A DNA stretch of 64,000 nt from Nostoc sp. UHCC 0702 (GTDB lineage: Bacteria; Cyanobacteriota; Cyanobacteriia; Cyanobacteriales; Nostocaceae), in contig CP071065.1 in the NCBI GenBank assembly GCA_017164015.1, positions 2,694,501-2,758,500 of the forward strand, given 5' to 3'. The translations under genes were made by a program, and so were the position numbers. How positions within the stretch are numbered: position 1 is the stretch's first letter; each line of letters starts with the position of its first letter. Of the stretch, positions 52,026-61,305 are shown one piece after another. Below the pieces are notes generated by a model, which was not told the DNA's origin, searched no databases, and saw only the letters and a program-made list of their open reading frames with translations.

Positions 52026-52829
52026 TCATCTTTTCTTGCTAACAATTCCCGACCACTGTACCTTTTTCTCTTGTAGGCGACGGTAAGAAAAGAAATGTTC
52101 TGGAGTTTGGTAGGTACAATAAGGAGCGATCGCTATTTGTTCGCCACTAATTCCCAAACTTTCTAGCTGTAAAATATTCACCCGCCGCACATCTAGCCTG
52201 ACTTTACCCTCGTTAGGGTCTTTAAGTAACGGTGAATTTGGTAGCTCGTGTAATGCATCCACAATCTTATGTGACTCTTCATGTGGTATAATGCTAGCTC
52301 CAATTTCCGCAGCCACTTCTACAGAGACTTGGTAAACTTCACCAGCGATCGCTGGGCCTAAGGCAATTCTCAAATCATCGAGTTTGCTACCTCTAGCTTG
52401 AAGTCGGGCGATCGCTTGGGGGACAATCTTTGCCGCTGTACCCCGCCAACCCGCGTGCAATGCAGCCACAAGTCCTGTTTTCACATCGCCAATTAGCACC
52501 GGTGTGCAATCTGCACTCGCTACCCACACCGCTTGTAGAGACTGTTCGCTCATTAAACCATCTGCTGATACCAAGGCAGAATCACCTTCTTTGTCCCCAT
52601 CATTCTCGCCTGCACTTAACATGCTGGTAATTTCTTCTGGGGTGAGAACAGTATTGCCATGAACCTGCTTTAAGCGATAAGCTGATGCTTCTGGTTGCAG
52701 CACTGTTGTTAATTCTTGGGGCGATCGCGGCCAAAACTGCTGAGTAAAAAAGCCGTGATGCCAATCTTCTAAAAGACTACAAGTCAGATAGGGTAGTCCT
52801 TGCCAATTGTGCCAGTGCCAAGTGTGCAT
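52026..52829 (-). CDS. pgeF: Peptidoglycan editing factor PgeF / laccase-domain protein
   Basis: 267 aa, YfiH/LACC1 fold. Metal ligands are visible: KQVHGNTVL (His), VWVASADCTPVLIGD (Cys) and VAALHAGWRGTAAKIV (His). Such proteins are purine nucleoside phosphorylase/adenosine deaminase-like in LACC1, and in E. coli YfiH edits UDP-MurNAc peptides. The end FFSYRRLQ is typical. Formerly annotated polyphenol oxidase. Divergent from birA, with 75 bp between. Confidence 0.9.
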   Translation of the reverse strand: MHTWHWHNWQGLPYLTCSLLEDWHHGFFTQQFWPRSPQELTTVLQPEASAYRLKQVHGNTVLTPEEITSMLSAGENDGDKEGDSALVSADGLMSEQSLQAVWVASADCTPVLIGDVKTGLVAALHAGWRGTAAKIVPQAIARLQARGSKLDDLRIALGPAIAGEVYQVSVEVAAEIGASIIPHEESHKIVDALHELPNSPLLKDPNEGKVRLDVRRVNILQLESLGISGEQIAIAPYCTYQTPEHFFSYRRLQEKKVQWSGIVSKKR

Positions 52830-52904
52830 CTTGAACCAAACCTAAACAGAAATCAAATCAGCCAATTAATGCTAACTTGAACAACGCAATTTGGGCTATC
52901 TATT

Positions 52905-53723
52905 GTGGGAATTAATCAGCAAATATTACAAGCTTTCCTCAAAGCCGGGCGTGAATCTGGTGATTTACCATTTAGTTTACATATTTTTGAAACTGTCACC
53001 TCAACAAACCAAGTTCTCTGGGACTTGCTGAAACAGGGTGCCCCAAGTGGTACTGTAGTCATTGCCACACAACAGACTGTCGGTAGAGGACAATGGGGTC
53101 GCCAGTGGATTTCTCATACCGGGGGATTATATCTTTCAGTAGCGATCGCTCCTAAACTAGAAGCTAATGTCGGCTACCAGCTAACTTTAGCTACTGCTTG
53201 GGGAATAGCTGCACAACTGCGCCAGTGCGGTGTCAAAGTCGGGATTAAATGGCCCAACGATTTAGTTTTAGATCATCGCAAATTAGGCGGTATCTTAACA
53301 GAAACTAAAGTCAACAACAAACAAATTACCCAAGCAGTCATTGGCGTTGGCATTAACTGGGCAAACCCAGTACCACAAACCGGCATCAATTTGGAATTAT
53401 GGCAAGCCTCCCAAGCTACCAAACCAATCTCAAGTCTTGAAATGCTAACCTCCAAAGTTTTACTGGGAATACAATCCGGTATGCAATGCCTTTGTTCTGA
53501 AGGAATAAGCATACTCTTATCTCGCTATTTAGATTTACTGAGAAACATGGGTGATAAGGTATACATCAATAATCAGCCAGCCATTGTTGTTGGAGTCACA
53601 CCCCAAGGAAATCTCCGCTTGAGAATGGAAGCAGATAATACAGATGAACTGATAAAACCAGAACTTTCTGTTGAACCAGGTACAATCAGTTTGGGATATG
53701 TAGCCGCCTTAAATGATTTGTGA
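52905..53723 (+). CDS. birA: Biotin-[acetyl-CoA carboxylase] ligase
   Basis: 272 aa from GTG 52905. Single-function biotin ligase without an N-terminal DNA-binding domain. The biotinyl-AMP loop is GRGQWGRQW (about residues 65-73), with IKWPNDLVLDHRKLGGILTE and IGVGINWANP as further active-site parts; the C-terminal SH3-like domain is YINNQPAIVVGVTPQGNLRLRM. It attaches biotin to the AccB subunit of acetyl-CoA carboxylase. Confidence 0.93.
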   Translation: MGINQQILQAFLKAGRESGDLPFSLHIFETVTSTNQVLWDLLKQGAPSGTVVIATQQTVGRGQWGRQWISHTGGLYLSVAIAPKLEANVGYQLTLATAWGIAAQLRQCGVKVGIKWPNDLVLDHRKLGGILTETKVNNKQITQAVIGVGINWANPVPQTGINLELWQASQATKPISSLEMLTSKVLLGIQSGMQCLCSEGISILLSRYLDLLRNMGDKVYINNQPAIVVGVTPQGNLRLRMEADNTDELIKPELSVEPGTISLGYVAALNDL

Positions 53724-53756
53724 GATAAACTCGTAAAGGTTGTCATTTGTCATTAG

Positions 53757-53783
53757 TCCTTTGTCATGAGTAGTGACAAAGGA
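53757..53783 (+). terminator. Hairpin after birA
   Basis: TCCTTTGTCA (53757-53766) pairs perfectly with TGACAAAGGA (53774-53783) around TGAGTAG. No T run follows; made partly of the TTGTCAT short repeat. Confidence 0.4.
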
Positions 53784-53910
53784 TTAATGACGAACATGAT
53801 GAGAATTTTCATAACTCAAAACTTGATTGCTATGGCAATTAGTCTGTTTAACTGTTAACTTTGTTTAAAATTACGCGTATGTAGGGCAAAACAAACCACT
53901 AACCAAACAA

Positions 53911-54154
53911 AGGATGAAGGCACAAAGAAGAACAATTAGATCTGATGCCTCTAAAGTTATCTATGAACTTTAGTTTATAGCACAGGCATCGAGTCTGCAA
54001 GCTTCCTTGAGACTGGATCACTGATACTTCATCTGGACAGCAAATTCTATTGGATAACTTTAAAGAATATCGAACCGAAAACTACTTCAATTGAATTAGT
54101 AAAAATTTCAACAAGTCTATCTCTGGATTACTTTAGAAACAACTGAGAGAACAA
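53911..54154 (+). promoter_or_regulatory. Structured 5' leader of the M23 peptidase gene (candidate)
   Basis: AAAGGATGAAGG at about 53910 and ATACTTCATC near 54030 are complementary and close the domain. Inside, GATGCCT (53944-53950) pairs with AGGCATC (53984-53990) and encloses CTAAAGTT / AACTTTAG with a 7-nt loop. The outer sequences match the leader of the PPC gene at 12.2 kb. It could be a riboswitch or protein-binding leader; no known class recognised. Confidence 0.4.
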
Positions 54155-55861
54155 ATGACGCAGCGCAATAATTCTGCCCACAACCGTTTACACAACTCAA
54201 GGCAGCAAGGTCTGATGACAAGACGCTTCTCTTACAAAAACCTACTCCGCATTTATGTATCTACCTTACCAGCACAAAGCTTTTGTGCCTTAAGTAGCGT
54301 CAGCTTCCTCAGTAGCGGCATAGTGTTTGCTCAAACGTCAACACAAATAGATAACATCGTCCCCACTATTGAAAATTCCCAGCCAACAACGGCGGCAAAA
54401 ACTGCAAATATAGTAAAAAAAGATACTCCTGCGTCAACATCAGTTCAACCACAGCCGAATTTTTCGCAACGGCGAGCCATTCTGAAAAAGAAATTACGTA
54501 CTTCAGAAGTTTCCAAAACCACAGCGCCAGTCAATAGTCAACAATCATCAGCCAAAGAACCTGTACTGCGTGTGAGAAAGTCCGAAAATCGGGCAGAAAC
54601 TTCGCGGGTGACTCCTGTGCGCGTCAGACAAGAAAAACCCCAACAGGAAGTTTCTCAACCAGCAGCAAGTCTCAGACAAGAAAAACCCCAACAGGAAGTT
54701 TCTCAACCAGCCGCCAGTCTTAGACAAGAAAAACCCAAAATCGAGGTAGCCAAACCTACTGCTCCTCGCTCTATACCTGAGAAAGTTCCTGAAGTTGCCC
54801 AGCCATCAAACAACTCGAACCGCACAGAGAGTGCGACGACCGAGAAAACCAAGGATTACAATAACGCCTATATTGACCCCACCAATTACAACAATGATAC
54901 TGCGGCTACTTATCAAGCACCTAACTCAGTGGTGCTGACAGAACGTTCTAGTGGTTGTCGAACCATTTTGCCGTCAGGCAATGTATCAGGCGGTCTTTGT
55001 GGCACAACACCCTCACGCAACCAGCGTTTAGCAGATACTAATAGCAAACCAGCACCAAACTGGCTCAAAAAAAGCCAAAATGCTCAATTACCCACTGTAC
55101 CACCAGTGCGGCAGATCGCCTCTACTCGCAACAACAGTGGATGGCAAGCTACTAAGAGTGTTCCTGTTGCTGACAGCAAAAGTGTGTATCGCCCGAATCG
55201 GTTTATCCCTCAGCCCAACGATTTTGCCACCACAACAGTCAGCGCATCTCCTATAACACCGAGTGCTGGTACTTTAGCGCCACCAATGGCAGAAGGTAAC
55301 GTAGCACCCCGTCCCAGTACCGTGTCTTACGATTTCGCGCTGGCATCAGTATTGCCACAAATCCCCTTCACTGGTGCAGTTGCCTATGGTGGCGGTAGCG
55401 GCATGATTTATCCGCTTTCCATACCGTCTCCCATTACTTCTTTATTTGGCTGGCGAGTTCATCCGATTTCAGGCGATCGCCGCTTCCACGCGGGCACAGA
55501 TTTGGGTGCGCCCACGGGTACACCAGTTTTAGCAGCTGCCAAGGGTCAGGTGGAAACAGCTAATTGGATGGGTGGCTATGGTTTAGCTGTCACCATCAAC
55601 CACACTTCCGCTCAACAAACCCTCTACGGTCACATGTCAGAAATCTTTGTTCAACCCGGTCAGTGGGTAGAACCAGGAACCGTGATTGGGCGAGTTGGCA
55701 GCACCGGCAACTCCACAGGGCCGCACCTGCACTTTGAAGTTCGCCACCTCACACAAGACGGTTGGGTTGCTGTTGACCCAGGCGTGCAATTACAAACAGC
55801 CCTTGGTCAGTTGATACATAGTACACAAACAGCCCAAGTCAGCCGGCAACCAGGCAGTTAA
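54155..55861 (+). CDS. M23 family metallopeptidase (LytM/NlpD-like)
   Basis: 568 aa. The N-terminus has a long signal-like segment (NLLRIYVSTLPAQSFCALSSVSFLSSGIVFAQT, ending about residue 60). A long low-complexity linker follows, with a perfect 16-residue repeat (QEKPQQEVSQPAASLR twice, and a third partial). The C-terminal peptidase domain (about 425-550) has the zinc sites RRFHAGTDLGAPTGTP (His-x3-Asp) and GPHLHFEVR (HxH). It cuts peptidoglycan cross-bridges in the periplasm or activates amidases. A structured leader precedes it. Confidence 0.9.
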   Translation: MTQRNNSAHNRLHNSRQQGLMTRRFSYKNLLRIYVSTLPAQSFCALSSVSFLSSGIVFAQTSTQIDNIVPTIENSQPTTAAKTANIVKKDTPASTSVQPQPNFSQRRAILKKKLRTSEVSKTTAPVNSQQSSAKEPVLRVRKSENRAETSRVTPVRVRQEKPQQEVSQPAASLRQEKPQQEVSQPAASLRQEKPKIEVAKPTAPRSIPEKVPEVAQPSNNSNRTESATTEKTKDYNNAYIDPTNYNNDTAATYQAPNSVVLTERSSGCRTILPSGNVSGGLCGTTPSRNQRLADTNSKPAPNWLKKSQNAQLPTVPPVRQIASTRNNSGWQATKSVPVADSKSVYRPNRFIPQPNDFATTTVSASPITPSAGTLAPPMAEGNVAPRPSTVSYDFALASVLPQIPFTGAVAYGGGSGMIYPLSIPSPITSLFGWRVHPISGDRRFHAGTDLGAPTGTPVLAAAKGQVETANWMGGYGLAVTINHTSAQQTLYGHMSEIFVQPGQWVEPGTVIGRVGSTGNSTGPHLHFEVRHLTQDGWVAVDPGVQLQTALGQLIHSTQTAQVSRQPGS

Positions 55862-56042
55862 AAGAGATGGGGAGATGGGGGGCAGGGGGGCAGGGGAGAT
55901 GAGGGAGATGAGGGAGATGAGGGAGATGAGGGAGATGAGGGAGAATAACCTATTCCCTATTCCCAATTACCAATTACCAATTACCAATTACCAATTACCA
56001 ATTACCAATTCCCAATTCCCAATTCCCAATCCCCAATCCCCT
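55862..56042. repeat. Short tandem repeats after the M23 gene
   Basis: A GGGAGATGA tract (six 9-bp units, about 55899-55945) and then an AATTACCAATTACC tract with relatives (about 55963-56040). Frames through it are open by chance. Confidence 0.8.
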
Positions 56043-56044
56043 AA

Positions 56045-56725
56045 TTACAAATACCCGTGTTCGGCTAAGAATGCGGGTGTAATGTTATCTAAAGTGGTTT
56101 CATCGGCAACTTTGGATTTGCTTGTGCCAGGATAAAGGAATTTTTCCACGTATTTGCCGAGAATATCACCTTCTAAATTCACCCAACTACCAGAGACAAG
56201 ATAGCGGAGATTTGTGTCGGCATAGGTGAGGGGAATTACCGCTACAGTGAATTGAGATAATTCTGGCTCGTAGGCTGCTACTGTCAGGCTAATGCCATTT
56301 ACAGCTATACTACCTTTGGGGACAATGTACCGCGCGATCGCTTCGGATGCAGTAAAGGTCATTTCCCAGGAAGTAGCCGTTTGTTCTGCTTTTAGTAATC
56401 GACCAATGCCGTCTACATGACCCATGACAAAATGACCCCCCAGTTTGCTGCCCACTCGCAGCGAGGCTTCTAAATTGACATATCTCTGTTGAGTTTGCTC
56501 AGATCCTAAAGTTGTGCGGCGTAGAGTTTCCGGTGAAGCAGTGGCGATAAATCCATCTTTTAAAATTTCTTCCACTGTCAGACAAACCCCATCTACAGCC
56601 ACGCTGTCACCGTAAGCTAGATCCTGCATAATAACAACAGAGGACTCACTTACACAAGTAATTTGCCAAGAATCACCCCCTAGGGGTTTCATCGTTCCTA
56701 AAGCTTGGATTAATCCTGTAAACAC
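56045..56725 (-). CDS. ribE: Riboflavin synthase, alpha subunit
   Basis: 226 aa with two lumazine-binding domains: MFTGLIQALGTM, DGVCLTVEEIL and LRRTTLG in the first; GHFVMGHVDGIGRLL, IAVNGISLTVAA and TYADTNLRYL in the second. It dismutates two 6,7-dimethyl-8-ribityllumazine molecules to riboflavin. Length normal. No FMN riboswitch is recognisable upstream. The C-terminus runs close to a tandem repeat tract, but the stop lies before it. Confidence 0.94.
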   Translation of the reverse strand: MFTGLIQALGTMKPLGGDSWQITCVSESSVVIMQDLAYGDSVAVDGVCLTVEEILKDGFIATASPETLRRTTLGSEQTQQRYVNLEASLRVGSKLGGHFVMGHVDGIGRLLKAEQTATSWEMTFTASEAIARYIVPKGSIAVNGISLTVAAYEPELSQFTVAVIPLTYADTNLRYLVSGSWVNLEGDILGKYVEKFLYPGTSKSKVADETTLDNITPAFLAEHGYL

Positions 56726-57064
56726 GGCTTTTTTGTAAAACTAACTCTATTTATTGCTTAATTTTGCCTGAAATCAACTGGTAATTCTCACAATAATGCG
56801 AAACATTCTAAGTATAATTTCTGACTCTATTAAATATAGGAATCTTAACACATTCGCATCCATCACAAGGCATACTTGGTTAAGAAGGTTATTGTCTAAG
56901 CAGACCAATTTGACTTACTCTGGTGTTCACAACAAGTTCGGAGTTTAATAGAAGCAATTATAGAGAGCAATGCTTATGTTTATTTCTGTTCACCACTTAC
57001 CCAAAAAAGGGCATTATTTGTCACATAGCGCCCAATCGCTTAAAGGATTGTAGAGGCTTAGCCA
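56726..57064. other. Intergenic region between ribE and the nuclease gene
   Basis: Divergent promoter region. Nothing structural stands out. AT-rich near 56745-56840; AGGATTGTAGAGGCTTAGCC directly before 57065 has no strong ribosome site. Confidence 0.35.
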
Positions 57065-57562
57065 ATGATTGAAATGAAAGTCGCTGGCATAGCATTAGAT
57101 GCCATAACCCGCAGCCCGATCGTACTTTTAAAAGATGCCTCAGATCGACGTGCTTTACCAATTTATATTGGTCAGGAACAAGCTAGGGCAATTATGAGTG
57201 CGCTGGAGAATCAAAAGCCTCCCAGACCTTTAACTCACGATTTGATTGTGAATATTTTAGAGACATGGAACATGGCTCTAGAGCGAGTGATTATTCATTC
57301 GTTACAAAAGGATACATTTTATGCAGCTTTGATTGTCCAGCAAGGCGAGGTGAAAAAGGAAATTGATGCGCGTCCTAGCGATGCGATCGCGATCGCCCTC
57401 CGTACTAATACACCCATTTGGGTCATGGAAGAAGTTGTTGCCGATGCTTCAATTCCCGTCGATCGTGACGCTGATGAAGCTGAACAGCAAGCTTTCCGTG
57501 AATTTATCTCTAATCTCCGTCCCGAAGATTTAATCAAACGCTTCGGTAATGGTGACAGCTAG
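57065..57562 (+). CDS. Bifunctional nuclease family protein (DUF151)
   Basis: 165 aa. The BFN domain covers most of it: VAGIALDAITRSPIVLLKDASDRRALPIYIGQEQARAI, then RPLTHDLIVNILETW and DARPSDAIAIALRTNTPIWV, with the conserved acidic and His residues. Plant and bacterial relatives have DNase/RNase activity and are linked to stress responses. The acidic C-terminus (DADEAEQQAFREFI) is usual. Followed 78 bp later by an aldo-keto reductase on the same strand. Confidence 0.88.
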   Translation: MIEMKVAGIALDAITRSPIVLLKDASDRRALPIYIGQEQARAIMSALENQKPPRPLTHDLIVNILETWNMALERVIIHSLQKDTFYAALIVQQGEVKKEIDARPSDAIAIALRTNTPIWVMEEVVADASIPVDRDADEAEQQAFREFISNLRPEDLIKRFGNGDS

Positions 57563-57640
57563 AAAAGTTGTGAGTTATGAGTTAAGAGTTATGAGTTAGT
57601 TACTTCAACTTTTAACTGTTAACTCCTAACTCTGTTCATC

Positions 57641-58771
57641 ATGCAATACCGACGCTTTGGGAAAACGAATTTACGCCTCTCAGTTTTTTCTTTGGGAACA
57701 ATGCGCTACCTGGCTGATGCCGAAAATGCTCAGGGTGCGATCGCGCTAGCCCTATCCCTGGGAATTAATCACATCGAAACGGCCAGAGGTTACGGCAAAA
57801 GTGAGGAATATCTTGGTAAGGCTATCAAAGCCGGCTTGTCAGTAAAGCGAAACAAGCTTTACTTCACTACCAAAATCCCACCCACAGCCGAAGCTGACAG
57901 TATGCGTCGGTACATCGATGAATCCCTAGAACGATTAAATCTCGATTATCTCGATTGTCTAGGAATTCACGGCTTAAACACTTGGGAGCATCTAGAGTGG
58001 GTGAAAGCCAAAAATGGCTGCATGTCAGCAGTGCAATCAGCCGTTGCTGATGGTCGAGTGCGCCACGTTGGTTTTTCCACCCACGGCCCATTAGAAGTAA
58101 TTCTGGCAGCAATCAATACAGATTTTTTTGAATTTGTCAATCTGCATTATTACTATTTCTTTCAACGGAACGCCCCAGCGATTCAGCTAGCCGCAAACAA
58201 AGATATGGGCGTTTTTATTATTTCCCCTGCTGACAAGGGAGGACGCCTCTATACACCGCCCCAAACTTTAAAAGATTTGTGTCAGCCGTTTTCACCTTTA
58301 GAATTAAATTATCGCTTTTTGTTGAGTGACAAGCGCATTACTACCTTGAGTGTGGGGCCAGCAAACGCAGATGAATTAGTTGAACCTTTGCGGGTTGCTG
58401 ATTGTGATGGCGAGTTAACATCAGCAGAAATTTCTGCTTTGGAGCGGTTAGAAAAGCAGCAAAAAATTGCTTTAGCAACTGATAAATGCAGTCAGTGTTA
58501 TGCTTGTTTACCTTGTCCAGAAAATATCAATATTCCAGAGGTTTTACGGTTACGAAATCTCGCTGTGGCATACGAAATGACCGACTATGGTAAATATCGT
58601 TATGGCATGTTTGAAAATGCTGGTCATTGGTTTCCTGGAATGAAAGCTAATCGCTGTACAGAATGCGGTGATTGTTTACCTCGTTGTCCCGAAAACTTAG
58701 ATATTCCAGCTTTGTTGGCAGATACTCATGAGAGATTAAACGGCAAAGCTGGAAGGAGATTGTGGGGATAA
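57641..58771 (+). CDS. Aldo/keto reductase with C-terminal 4Fe-4S ferredoxin domain
   Basis: 376 aa. AKR barrel about 1-265: SLGTMRYLADAENAQ, NHIETARGYGKSEEYLGKAI (Asp replaced by Glu; Tyr kept), LYFTTKIP (Lys) and IHGLNTW (His). The C-terminal part holds two CxxCxxCxxxCP-type clusters, DKCSQCYACLPCPENINIPEVL and NRCTECGDCLPRCPENLDIPALL, the layout of the AKR-ferredoxin fusion family. Probably a redox enzyme with iron-sulfur electron transfer; substrate unknown. Confidence 0.9.
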   Translation: MQYRRFGKTNLRLSVFSLGTMRYLADAENAQGAIALALSLGINHIETARGYGKSEEYLGKAIKAGLSVKRNKLYFTTKIPPTAEADSMRRYIDESLERLNLDYLDCLGIHGLNTWEHLEWVKAKNGCMSAVQSAVADGRVRHVGFSTHGPLEVILAAINTDFFEFVNLHYYYFFQRNAPAIQLAANKDMGVFIISPADKGGRLYTPPQTLKDLCQPFSPLELNYRFLLSDKRITTLSVGPANADELVEPLRVADCDGELTSAEISALERLEKQQKIALATDKCSQCYACLPCPENINIPEVLRLRNLAVAYEMTDYGKYRYGMFENAGHWFPGMKANRCTECGDCLPRCPENLDIPALLADTHERLNGKAGRRLWG

Positions 58772-58803
58772 ATTAAATATTCAAATTAGGGGATGAGAAA
58801 ATT

Positions 58804-59388
58804 ATGCAAATAACAAAAAAGCAATACTACACGCCAGAGGAATATTTACAGCTAGAAGAAACTGCTGAACACAAAAGCGAATATATTGACGGACAAATAA
58901 TTCCAATGCCAGGTGGAACAGTAAATCATAACCGAATTTCAGTCAATCTAAGTTCTGCGTTAAATTTTGCCTTCAGACAACAGAATTACGAAGTTTTTGC
59001 AGTTGATTTGCGTTTATGGATACCCGAAAAGCGGATCTATACTTATCCTGATGTCATGATTGTGGCAGGTGAACCGGAATTTTTAAACAATCGTAGAGAT
59101 ATCATTACAAATCCCCAAGTTATTATTGAGGTTTTATTGAAATCTACAAAAGGTTATGACCGCGAGGATAAATTTGAGGCTTACCGGACAATTTCTACCT
59201 TCCAAGAATATCTGTTAATTGACCAAACTAGGATTCATGTAGAGCAATTTTCTAAAATAGGTAAGAAGCAATGGACGCTTCGTGAATATGATGAAGAAGA
59301 TCAAGCGATCGCTCTTGCAACTGTACCCTTTGAGATTTCTTTGCAAGATTTATATAACAAAGTAAATTTTCAGCTTGTTGAGTCGTAA
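58804..59388 (+). CDS. Uma2 family putative endonuclease (shortened C-terminus)
   Basis: 194 aa, PD-(D/E)XK-like. Start YYTPEEYLQLEETAEHKSEYIDGQIIPMPGGTVNHNRIS; catalytic pattern in IYTYPDVMIVAGEP (Asp) and PQVIIEVLLKSTKGYDREDKFEAYRTISTFQEYLLID (Glu, then Lys in the D-x-x-K-x-x-x-Y segment). It ends at VES, where a TAA replaces the GAA present in the second copy of this tail (61306-61418); the unmutated end would add EGENFSAEELR. The ATPase/TOPRIM cassette follows. Confidence 0.85.
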   Translation: MQITKKQYYTPEEYLQLEETAEHKSEYIDGQIIPMPGGTVNHNRISVNLSSALNFAFRQQNYEVFAVDLRLWIPEKRIYTYPDVMIVAGEPEFLNNRRDIITNPQVIIEVLLKSTKGYDREDKFEAYRTISTFQEYLLIDQTRIHVEQFSKIGKKQWTLREYDEEDQAIALATVPFEISLQDLYNKVNFQLVES

Positions 59389-59422
59389 AGCGAAAATCTT
59401 GATGCTGAGGAATTGGGGTGAA
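59310..59422. repeat. 113-bp direct repeat, left copy (Uma2 3' end)
   Basis: Starts CGCTCTTGCAACTGTACCCT and ends GGGGTGAA. It matches 61306-61418 with 8 mismatches and no gap (about 93 percent). The two copies bracket the ATPase and TOPRIM genes. Confidence 0.85.
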
Positions 59423-59489
59423 CAATTGCCCATATTTTACAAAGTATTATACCAATACCAGTCATTTGTTGTCTCTGGCTAGCAAAATT

Positions 59490-60623
59490 ATGTTCAAGAC
59501 GATAAAAATAGAAAATTTCCGTAGTTTCCAAACTTTTGAACTTCAGCAGCTTGGTAGAGTCAACCTGATTGTTGGTAAAAACAATAGCGGCAAAACAACA
59601 ATATTGGAAGCCATTCAACTTTTATGCTCACGGAGTAATCTTGAGCCGCTACGTCAAACAATGACTAACCGCAGTGAATATTTTTTTGATGATGAGCGTA
59701 GTGAGCGTAGGGTAGGGTTAGCTCAAGAGCTTGATATACGTCACCTATTTTATGGCCATGAGATTGAACAGGGAAGCAATTTTTCAATAATAGGTACTAA
59801 TGGCAATATTCAAGAGGAGCTTTTTGTAACAATAGAAGTACGCGAAAATCCTTCAAAAGAGCCATTTAGCTCATCCCATGAGTTTGTAGATGATGAAATC
59901 CCAGATGCATTAAGAGAACTTGATTTCAGGGTAAAGTGGAGTTTTGGGCGAGAAGAAGAGTTCTGGAAGCTACCGCTATCAGCTAATGGCGGACTTTCTG
60001 TAGATTATGTTCGCCGATTGCGTAGAGATACTAAAAATCCAGCACCAAAAATACAATTTGTTACATCATCTTCTCTAGGAACTGTGAAGATGATTGAACT
60101 ATTTGATCAGATAGTACTAACGCCTGAAGAAAAACTTGTAGAGCAGGCACTTCATAGGATAGACTCTAAAATTCAACGTATTGCTCCAGTTAGTTCTCAA
60201 AAATTCAGGTCTTCCTTAGATTCGCGGGGTGGTTTTTTTGTGCTTCTTTCTGATGGTAACCAGCGTGTACCAATTGGCAGTATGGGTGATGGTATTTGGC
60301 GTATCTTAGGACTTGCGCTAGCTACAGTTTGTGCTAAAGACGGTTACTTATTTGTTGATGAGATTGATACCGGACTCCATTTTACAGCTATGTCTGATAT
60401 GTGGAAACTGATTTGGGAAACAGCTAAAAGATTAAATGTACAAGTTTTCGCAACTACTCACAATAGTGATTGTTGGAAAAGCTTAGCCGATATTGCAGAG
60501 CAGGAAGAGGCAGTTGAAGATGGTATTAGAATTCATAGAATTGAGAGAGGTAAAAACACAAATGTAGTTTTTATTGAACCTGAAATTGTCATTGCTGCTG
60601 AAGAAAATATTGAGGTGCGTTAG
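59490..60623 (+). CDS. OLD-like AAA ATPase (SMC-type)
   Basis: 377 aa from ATG 59490; the frame opens 72 bp upstream, but MFKTIKIENFRSFQTFEL is the family's normal start. Walker A VGKNNSGKTTILEAI (about residues 29-43), signature-like PIGSMGDGIWRILGLALATV (about 265), Walker B DGYLFVDEIDTGLHF (about 288) and a D/H-loop VQVFATTHNSDCWKSL. This is the ABC/SMC-type ATPase of OLD nucleases, without the C-terminal TOPRIM domain, which is instead encoded by the next gene 2 bp later. Likely half of a two-gene nuclease system. Confidence 0.85.
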   Translation: MFKTIKIENFRSFQTFELQQLGRVNLIVGKNNSGKTTILEAIQLLCSRSNLEPLRQTMTNRSEYFFDDERSERRVGLAQELDIRHLFYGHEIEQGSNFSIIGTNGNIQEELFVTIEVRENPSKEPFSSSHEFVDDEIPDALRELDFRVKWSFGREEEFWKLPLSANGGLSVDYVRRLRRDTKNPAPKIQFVTSSSLGTVKMIELFDQIVLTPEEKLVEQALHRIDSKIQRIAPVSSQKFRSSLDSRGGFFVLLSDGNQRVPIGSMGDGIWRILGLALATVCAKDGYLFVDEIDTGLHFTAMSDMWKLIWETAKRLNVQVFATTHNSDCWKSLADIAEQEEAVEDGIRIHRIERGKNTNVVFIEPEIVIAAEENIEVR

Positions 60624-60625
60624 TA

Positions 60626-61267
60626 ATGACAAGCAACTATAACACTAAACAACTTATTGTGGAGGGAGAACAAGACAAGCGAGTAATACCATATCTCATG
60701 GAAGCTAACGGAATTCCTTGGGAAAAAGATAAACTTCCTGTTGATATTGAAAGTTTTGGTAGCGATGGATTCATTAATCGTTACAGAATATCAGCCCGGT
60801 TAAAAAAAGCAGGGTTGACACATCTGGGTTTGATAGTAGATGCAGATGATGATGCAGATGTACGCTGGAGAAGTGTTAGAAACGCTTGTTTACCAAGTAT
60901 TCCTGACATTCCTGAACAAATACCACAAACAGGACTGATCCTCACCACAAACGGAATTAAGTTTGGGGTCTGGATTATGCCAGATAACCTGATGCTAGGT
61001 ATGTTAGAAACTTTTTTAGCTTATATGATTCGAGATGAAAGCGAGCCTTTGTGGCAATATGCTCAAGAAGTTGTAGCAGAAGCAAAAAATAGAGAAGCAT
61101 TATTTATAGATTCTCATATTGATAAAGCTTATATTTATACATGGTTGGCTTGGCAAAACCCACCAGGACGACAATTGCATAACGCTATTAAGGAAAAAAT
61201 TTTGAATCCACAGCATCCAAAAGCACAAACATTCGTAACCTGGTTTAAAACTCTGTATGATCTATGA
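60626..61267 (+). CDS. DUF3226 TOPRIM-like nuclease subunit
   Basis: 213 aa. Metal-binding acids of a TOPRIM fold: Glu in QLIVEGEQDKRVIPYLME (residue about 13) and D-x-D in LGLIVDADDDADVRWRSV (about 75-80). DUF3226-like. Starts 2 bp after the AAA ATPase stop, so translation is coupled. Together they resemble a split OLD/PARIS-like system, in which ATPase sensing of a phage product would activate the TOPRIM nuclease. Function is inferred. Confidence 0.8.
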   Translation: MTSNYNTKQLIVEGEQDKRVIPYLMEANGIPWEKDKLPVDIESFGSDGFINRYRISARLKKAGLTHLGLIVDADDDADVRWRSVRNACLPSIPDIPEQIPQTGLILTTNGIKFGVWIMPDNLMLGMLETFLAYMIRDESEPLWQYAQEVVAEAKNREALFIDSHIDKAYIYTWLAWQNPPGRQLHNAIKEKILNPQHPKAQTFVTWFKTLYDL

Positions 61268-61305
61268 TTTAATTAGCTGTATTTGATAGTTAAAAATAGC
61301 GTAGA

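Noticed and set aside
53911..54154. Known c-di-AMP (ydaO) riboswitch before the M23 gene
   Set aside because: The gene type would fit, but I could not find the conserved core sequences; kept only as an unclassified structured leader.
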